A stretch of DNA of 28,703 bases from HGM12587 sp945786935 (lineage in GTDB: Bacteria; Bacillota; Clostridia; Lachnospirales; Lachnospiraceae), in the NCBI GenBank assembly GCA_945786935.1, contig CALZFY010000023.1, forward strand, positions 1 to 28,703. The letters are read 5' to 3'. Below the pieces are notes generated by a model. It searched no databases. It was not told where the DNA came from and saw only the letters and a list, made by a program, of their open reading frames with translations. This document shows positions 24,458 through 28,703 of the stretch, one piece after another (positions within the stretch are counted from its first letter, which is position 1; each line of letters begins with the position of its first letter). Made by a program: the position numbers and the translations under genes.

Positions 24458-25549
24458 ATGGAACAGTTAGAGGTAAAAAAGGACGGCAGTTTTTGCTACG
24501 CCATCAAATTTTCAAACAGTTTTGAGAACCTTGCAGAGGAAATTGCCCGGCTTGGATTTTTGGGTCACAGACTTTGTGTGGTAACGGATTCCAATGTAGC
24601 CCCCCTGTATCTCGAAGAAGTAAAAAGTGAGCTTGGACGTAAGTTTTCAAATGTCAGCTCTTTTGTAATTCCGGCAGGGGAACAAAATAAAACATTGGAT
24701 CAGGTAAAAAAACTGTATGAGCATCTCATTTTAAATCATTTTGACAGAAAAGACTGCCTGATTGCATTGGGTGGCGGAGTCATTGGAGATATGACGGGTT
24801 TTAGTGCGGCAACCTATCTTCGCGGAATTGATTTTGTGCAGGTTCCTACTACCCTTTTATCCCAGGTGGACAGCAGTATCGGTGGAAAGACGGGAGTAGA
24901 TTTTGACAGCTACAAAAATATGGTAGGCGCCTTCCATATGCCGAGACTGGTATATATGAACTTGTCAGTTCTTCATACACTGACACAGGAGCAGTTTTCC
25001 TGTGGTATGGGAGAAATTTTAAAGCATGGTCTGATCAAAAATAAAGAATATTTTGCCTGGTGTATGGAACACTCTGATCAAATACAGAAGAGAGACTATG
25101 ATACCCTGCTTTCTATGATCATGGAAAGCTGTAAAATTAAGAGAGACGTGGTAGAGAAGGACCCGACAGAAAAAGGAGATCGTGCGCTGTTAAATTTCGG
25201 TCATACGCTGGGACATGCAGTAGAGAAACTAAAGGATTTTCAGCTTCTGCACGGACAATGTGTTGCCATTGGCTGTGTGGCGGCCATGAAGTTATCTGCC
25301 ATGAGAGGAATGATTTCGCCAAAGGAAGTGGATATGGTGAAAGAATGCTTCCGCAAATTTCATCTGCCTGTTTCTGTTGATGGGATTACCGGCACAGATA
25401 TTGTGGCGGTTTCCAAGTCGGATAAGAAAATGGAGGCAGGAAAGATCAAATTTGTACTTTTACGGGAAATTGGTAATGCGTATGTAGACAAAACCGTGGC
25501 GGATGAGGAACTTTTGGAGGCCGCAGAATATATTTTAACTTCGTTATAA
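24458..25549 (+). CDS. aroB: 3-dehydroquinate synthase AroB
   Basis: Second enzyme of the shikimate pathway: converts DAHP to 3-dehydroquinate using NAD and a divalent metal. It has 363 residues, a typical length. The NAD-binding segment is LGGGVIGDMTGF, with YLRGIDFVQVPTTLLSQVDS and GGKTGVDF downstream. Metal ligands are expected at the Glu of GMGEILKHG and the two His of NFGHTLGHAVE; all are present. ATG 24458 follows AGAGGAAGAAA. It is the only shikimate gene in the window, so the rest of the pathway must be elsewhere. It leads the aroB-lspA-rluD unit. Confidence 0.97.
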   Translation: MEQLEVKKDGSFCYAIKFSNSFENLAEEIARLGFLGHRLCVVTDSNVAPLYLEEVKSELGRKFSNVSSFVIPAGEQNKTLDQVKKLYEHLILNHFDRKDCLIALGGGVIGDMTGFSAATYLRGIDFVQVPTTLLSQVDSSIGGKTGVDFDSYKNMVGAFHMPRLVYMNLSVLHTLTQEQFSCGMGEILKHGLIKNKEYFAWCMEHSDQIQKRDYDTLLSMIMESCKIKRDVVEKDPTEKGDRALLNFGHTLGHAVEKLKDFQLLHGQCVAIGCVAAMKLSAMRGMISPKEVDMVKECFRKFHLPVSVDGITGTDIVAVSKSDKKMEAGKIKFVLLREIGNAYVDKTVADEELLEAAEYILTSL

Positions 25550-25569
25550 CTGAGGAGGTTGATACATTT

Positions 25570-26085
25570 ATGAAATTTAACTTTACATGGAAGAGGGCTA
25601 TGATTGCCCTGATATCTTTTGTTATTTTGATTATTTTCGATCAGTGGACAAAAGCTTTGGCGGTGGAACATTTGATGAATCAGAAGCCGTTTGTGCTGAT
25701 TCCGGGAGTATTTCAGCTGCATTATCTGGAAAACAGAGGTGCCGCTTTCGGAATGCTGCAGGGACAGAGACTCTTTTTTGTCGTGATTGCAATTCTTGTT
25801 TTAGCGGCAATCACCTATATATATTTTAAATTGCCATGGCAGAAGCATTTTCATTACCTTAGAGCTGTGGGTATTTTTGTTGCAGCCGGAGCTGTGGGAA
25901 ACCTCATCGATCGTGTGAGCCTTGGTTATGTGGTAGACTTTTTTTATTTTGAATTGATCAATTTTCCGATTTTTAACGTTGCAGATATTTATGTGACCTG
26001 TGCAACCTTTGTTCTTGCGTTTTTGATCCTGTTTTATTACAAAGAGGAAGAGCTGGAATGTCTTTTTCCAAAGAAGGAGAAATAA
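25570..26085 (+). CDS. lspA: Lipoprotein signal peptidase LspA (signal peptidase II)
   Basis: Aspartyl protease in the membrane that removes signal peptides from diacylated prolipoproteins. It has 171 residues and four hydrophobic helices. Catalytic residues are Asp114 in GAVGNLIDR and Asp139 in FNVADIYV, with the ENRGAAFGML motif between helices. A strong GAGGAGG ribosome site precedes ATG 25570. It could process the putative lipoprotein carboxypeptidase at 20058. The next gene, rluD, follows after 2 nt. Confidence 0.97.
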   Translation: MKFNFTWKRAMIALISFVILIIFDQWTKALAVEHLMNQKPFVLIPGVFQLHYLENRGAAFGMLQGQRLFFVVIAILVLAAITYIYFKLPWQKHFHYLRAVGIFVAAGAVGNLIDRVSLGYVVDFFYFELINFPIFNVADIYVTCATFVLAFLILFYYKEEELECLFPKKEK

Positions 26086-26087
26086 TT

Positions 26088-26996
26088 ATGGACAGCTATT
26101 TGTTTGTAATCCAGGAAGATCAGCAGATGCGGCTTGATAAATATCTGGCAGAGCAGTTTCCGGAGCAGACCCGCTCTTATCTTCAGAAACTGATCAAAGA
26201 GGGGGGAGTGCTGGTGAATGGCAGATCTGTGAAAACAGGTTATCAGCTTTCCTGTGGTGATGAAGTCTGTGTCAATATTCCGGAACCAAAGGAACTGGAT
26301 GTGGAACCTCAGAAGATGGAGCTTGACATTGTCTATGAGGATGAGGATGTCATTCTCATCAACAAGCCTAAGGGTATGGTAGTGCATCCGGCACCCGGGC
26401 ATACGAAAGATACACTGGTAAATGGGCTTTTATATCATTGTCAGGGTAATTTGTCAGGAATTAATGGGGTAGCAAGACCCGGGATTGTTCATCGCATTGA
26501 CCGGGATACTACCGGAATCCTGATCGTCTGTAAGAATGATATGGCTCACAACAGCATTGCAGCACAGCTAAAGGAACATTCTATTACCAGGCGTTATCGT
26601 GCATTAGTACATGGCAATATCAAAGAGGACAAAGGTACTGTAGAAGGCTCCATCGGACGTCATCCGGTGGACCGTAAAAAAATGGCTATCAACGAAAGAA
26701 ACGGAAAACCTGCAGTTACCCATTATCAGGTTCTTAAGCGGTTTGGAAATTATACCTATATTGAATGTGTTCTGGAAACAGGACGTACCCACCAGATTCG
26801 TGTGCATATGGCCTCCATTGGACACCCATTGGTAGGAGATGAGGTATATGGTCCTGCAAAGTGTCCGTTTAAGCTTGAAGGACAATGTCTCCACGCTATG
26901 GTTTTAGGATTTGTCCATCCAAGGACCGGAGAATATATGGAGTTTTCCGCAGAATTACCCGGATATTTTCAGGAGCTGCTTGGGAAGCTATCTTAA
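26088..26996 (+). CDS. rluD: Ribosomal large subunit pseudouridine synthase, RluD/YlyB family
   Basis: Pseudouridine synthase acting on 23S rRNA; the exact sites cannot be read from sequence. It has 302 residues. The N-terminal S4-like RNA-binding domain (about 14-80) is followed by INKPKGMVVHPAPGH and the catalytic motif HRIDRDTTG, with nucleophile Asp138. Later signatures are LETGRTHQIRVHMASIGHPLVGDEVYG. ATG 26088 has AAGGAGA 7 nt upstream and follows the lspA stop by 2 nt. The earlier in-frame ATG inside lspA is rejected. The lspA-rluD (lspA-ylyB) pair is conserved in Firmicutes. Confidence 0.96.
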   Translation: MDSYLFVIQEDQQMRLDKYLAEQFPEQTRSYLQKLIKEGGVLVNGRSVKTGYQLSCGDEVCVNIPEPKELDVEPQKMELDIVYEDEDVILINKPKGMVVHPAPGHTKDTLVNGLLYHCQGNLSGINGVARPGIVHRIDRDTTGILIVCKNDMAHNSIAAQLKEHSITRRYRALVHGNIKEDKGTVEGSIGRHPVDRKKMAINERNGKPAVTHYQVLKRFGNYTYIECVLETGRTHQIRVHMASIGHPLVGDEVYGPAKCPFKLEGQCLHAMVLGFVHPRTGEYMEFSAELPGYFQELLGKLS

Positions 26997-26997
26997 T

Positions 26998-27280
26998 TTC
27001 ATAGCTTCATCTGCAAGTCCTGAAAGCATTTCAAATTTCATCCTGAAACCTTATCATCCAAGAGTCATCCTGCATCGTGCAGCAAGTCTGATCAAATTGC
27101 GTGAAACTGCTGCGGTAGCAAATCTTTTTAAGTTTGACCGGCTTACGGGATTTTTATGTCGAATATCGTATTCTCTGTAAGGACGGAGAAATAAAGAAAG
27201 TACGTGATCACGGAAGGTTTGTTCATACGGAAGATTATGGCGATGTTTATTATGTATTAATTAATGATATTACACAGTAA
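26998..27280 (+). pseudogene. Remnant of a REC-GGDEF-PAS type signalling gene
   Basis: Not an intact gene. In one frame, running from just past the rluD stop to about 27150, the translation ISNFILKPYHPRVILHR looks like the end of a receiver domain (the KP motif), and LIKLRETAAVANLFKFDRLTG like the linker and the start of a GGDEF domain. At about 27150 the matching frame shifts by +1 and becomes FYVEYRILCKDGEIKKV then EDYGDVYYVLINDITQ, ending at TAA 27278-27280; this looks like the last part of a PAS domain. The bulk of the GGDEF and any EAL domain is missing, so an internal deletion is the simplest reading. No start codon or ribosome site is seen. Homology is by eye from motif recognition. 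Confidence 0.65.
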
Positions 27281-27288
27281 AATGTACT

Positions 27289-27331
27289 AAAAAAGGAATC
27301 ATATATCTTGAGATATTGTGATTCCTTTTTT
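27289..27331. terminator. Bidirectional terminator between rluD side and PPK2 gene
   Basis: A 13-bp perfect stem: AAAAAAGGAATCA (27289-27301) pairs with TGATTCCTTTTTT (27319-27331). Its A run and T run supply a U tract on either strand, as expected between convergent genes. The inner region can pair further. No other promoter or gene is seen between 27281 and 27428. Confidence 0.88.
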
Positions 27332-27348
27332 GTTAGATAGACGTACCA

Positions 27349-27382
27349 ATCTATTCCACAAACACATGTTTTTCGAATAGAT
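27349..27382. repeat. 8-bp inverted repeat downstream of PPK2 gene
   Basis: ATCTATTC (27349-27356) and GAATAGAT (27375-27382) are perfect inverted copies with an 18-nt spacer. No U tract follows on either strand, so a terminator role is doubtful. Confidence 0.3.
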
Positions 27383-27387
27383 GTTTA

Positions 27388-27412
27388 GTTAACATAAAAA
27401 TATTATGTCAAC
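27388..27412 (-). repeat. Imperfect inverted repeat just after the PPK2 stop
   Basis: GTTAACATAA (27388-27397) and TTATGTCAAC (27403-27412) pair with one mismatch around a 5-nt loop, 17 nt beyond the PPK2 stop. It could fold in the 3' UTR of the minus-strand transcript; no U tract follows. Confidence 0.35.
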
Positions 27413-27428
27413 TACACATCATTTTCAA

Positions 27429-28703
27429 TTAGTTCAATGCTTTTTCAAGTTCTTCGATGACAATCTTTAATGCCTTAATTCTTGCATATTTTTTATCTAC
27501 AGATTCCAGAATATGCCATGGTGCGTATACGGTGCTTGTTTTCTGAAGCATTTCATTGACAGCACCTTCGTATAAATCCCATTTCTCACGATTACGCCAG
27601 TCTTCATCGGTAATCTTCCAACGCTTTTCCGGATTATTTTGTCGGTCTGTAAAACGCTGCAGCTGTGTATCCTTGTCGATCTGTACCCAGAATTTAATGA
27701 TCACAGCTCCCCAGTCAGAAAGCTCCTTTTCAAATTCGTTGATCTCATTATAAGCACGTTTCCAGTCATTTTCAGAACAGAATCCTTCCAGACGTTCTAC
27801 CATAACACGTCCATACCAGGTACGGTCAAAAATGGCAATATGTCCATCCTTCGGCAATCTTGTCCAGAAACGCCATAAATAATGTCTGGCCTTTTCGTGT
27901 GGTTCAGGACTGGCAATCGGATGTACTTCAAAGCCTCTTGGATCCAGTGCTTCTGTAATACGTTTGATATTTCCGCCCTTTCCTGCTGCATCCCAGCCTT
28001 CATAGGTGATGATTACCGGTACACGTTTTCTGTAGAGACGGTTATGAAGCTCCCTTAATTTGCCCTGCAATTCGTCTAATTCGTGCTTATAAGCTTCATC
28101 TGAAATTGTCTTACCTTCCAGTGGAAATTCCTCTAATTTTAGCATTTTTACCAGCGGAAAGATATTCTGAAGCAAAGATACGGAATGGCTGCTGTTTTGC
28201 ATGGCAACCTCAATTCCGCTTACTAAAGTTTCCAGAACCTGAAGCTCTGCCCATTTGCTGTCTTTGGCATCAATAATATACCAGGGGGAAGTAGACAGAT
28301 TAGTATCGTTAATATACTGGGAAAATACCTTACTGCATTTTTTATAATGGCTGTTCTGCCATTGATCGGATTTGGATACTCGCCACCTGGTGTCCTTGCT
28401 GGATAAAAGCTTTTCCATTCGAACACTTTGTTCGTCTTTGTCGATCTGCATAAAGAACTTCAGCACAAGGTAGCCATTATCTGTTAACTGACGTTCAAAA
28501 CGTTTGATACTGTTGATGCGGTTACCATAGGCTTCCTCAGACAGCTTTCCGCTCAGACAGTCGTTCACTGTCTCTTCCATCCAGCCGGAGTCCAGAAAGG
28601 TAAACTTGCCACATTCCGGTATCTGCTTCATATAACGGTAAAGAAACGGCTTGCGAAGCTCTTCCTCTGAAGGAGCAGACATGGTAGCAACCTTGAAAAA
28701 TCT
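27429..28703 (-). CDS. Polyphosphate:AMP phosphotransferase, two-domain PPK2 family (5' end outside window)
   Basis: Transfers phosphate from polyphosphate to a nucleotide, most likely AMP, giving ADP. The frame is open to the right edge (RFFKVATMSAPSEEELRKP), so the true start lies outside and 424 residues are visible; the ATG at 28680-28682 is internal. Two PPK2 domains are fused. The C-terminal one is complete: Walker A GWDAAGKGG, then DPRGFEVHP, IFDRTWYGRVMVERLEG, and FWVQIDKDTQLQRF. The N-terminal one lacks its first part and reads FLDSGWMEE where the C-terminal domain has FDRTWYGR, so it is probably degenerate and structural. Tandem PPK2 domains characterise polyphosphate:AMP phosphotransferase (Pap) of Acinetobacter and relatives. 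No polyphosphate kinase 1 is in view. It is the only minus-strand gene. Confidence 0.9.
   Translation of the reverse strand, partial: RFFKVATMSAPSEEELRKPFLYRYMKQIPECGKFTFLDSGWMEETVNDCLSGKLSEEAYGNRINSIKRFERQLTDNGYLVLKFFMQIDKDEQSVRMEKLLSSKDTRWRVSKSDQWQNSHYKKCSKVFSQYINDTNLSTSPWYIIDAKDSKWAELQVLETLVSGIEVAMQNSSHSVSLLQNIFPLVKMLKLEEFPLEGKTISDEAYKHELDELQGKLRELHNRLYRKRVPVIITYEGWDAAGKGGNIKRITEALDPRGFEVHPIASPEPHEKARHYLWRFWTRLPKDGHIAIFDRTWYGRVMVERLEGFCSENDWKRAYNEINEFEKELSDWGAVIIKFWVQIDKDTQLQRFTDRQNNPEKRWKITDEDWRNREKWDLYEGAVNEMLQKTSTVYAPWHILESVDKKYARIKALKIVIEELEKALN

Noticed and set aside
26911..27180. Intact 89-residue gene overlapping the end of rluD
   Set aside because: The frame is open by chance through rluD. 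Its later part resembles receiver and GGDEF pieces that change frame near 27150, so a pseudogene is the better reading.
1..28703. tRNA genes, CRISPR arrays, insertion sequences, riboswitches, attachment sites
   Set aside because: Scanned by eye on both strands; no repeat array, transposase motif or recognised RNA fold was found. This is a limited visual search.

Overview
The window is a dense chromosomal housekeeping region, almost all on the + strand, from a Gram-positive anaerobe of the class Clostridia, most likely family Lachnospiraceae. This placement rests on gene content and order: mutS-mutL-miaA, mreBCD-PBP2-minCDE-rodA, a DUF4321 protein, a MinE together with SepF, and a yggS-sepF-lspA-rluD block. 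I see no tRNA or rRNA gene, CRISPR array, insertion sequence or phage gene.

Layout. (1) 1-6286: the 3' end of miaB, then mutS, mutL and miaA, which share or nearly share stop/start codons. MiaA and MiaB carry out successive steps of tRNA A37 modification and bracket the mismatch-repair pair. (2) 6292-10374: a PLP enzyme of the methionine gamma-lyase/YnbB family and two unlike FAD proteins, with 4- and 8-nt overlaps between the last three genes. (3) 10399-19659: a DUF4321 membrane protein, RadC, then a shape-and-division operon: a divergent MreB, MreC, MreD, an oversized PBP2, MinC, MinD, MinE and RodA. RodA (glycan polymerase) and PBP2 (transpeptidase) form the elongation synthase, MreBCD organises it, and MinCDE places the septum. 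(4) 19679-21047: methylglyoxal synthase and a D-Ala-D-Ala carboxypeptidase that looks like a lipoprotein, in overlapping genes. (5) 21048-21632: a 139-residue P-loop protein with its own promoter, strong ribosome site and a 13-bp downstream hairpin. Its codon use is distinctive. (6) 21633-24339: a membrane-anchored HlyD-like protein, YggS and SepF, closed by a clear terminator. (7) 24458-26996: aroB, lspA and rluD. (8) 26997-27428: a decayed remnant of a REC-GGDEF-PAS type signalling gene and a bidirectional terminator. (9) 27429-28703, minus strand: a two-domain polyphosphate:AMP phosphotransferase (PPK2 family), cut at its 5' end by the window edge.

Most of this is ordinary core genome and I do not see a wholly new system. 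The items most worth a second look are the small P-loop gene with its own promoter, the HlyD-like protein that has no transporter partner and sits beside sepF, a large insertion in PBP2, the Asp-to-Glu change at the MgsA catalytic position, the divergent MreB, and the signalling-gene remnant.
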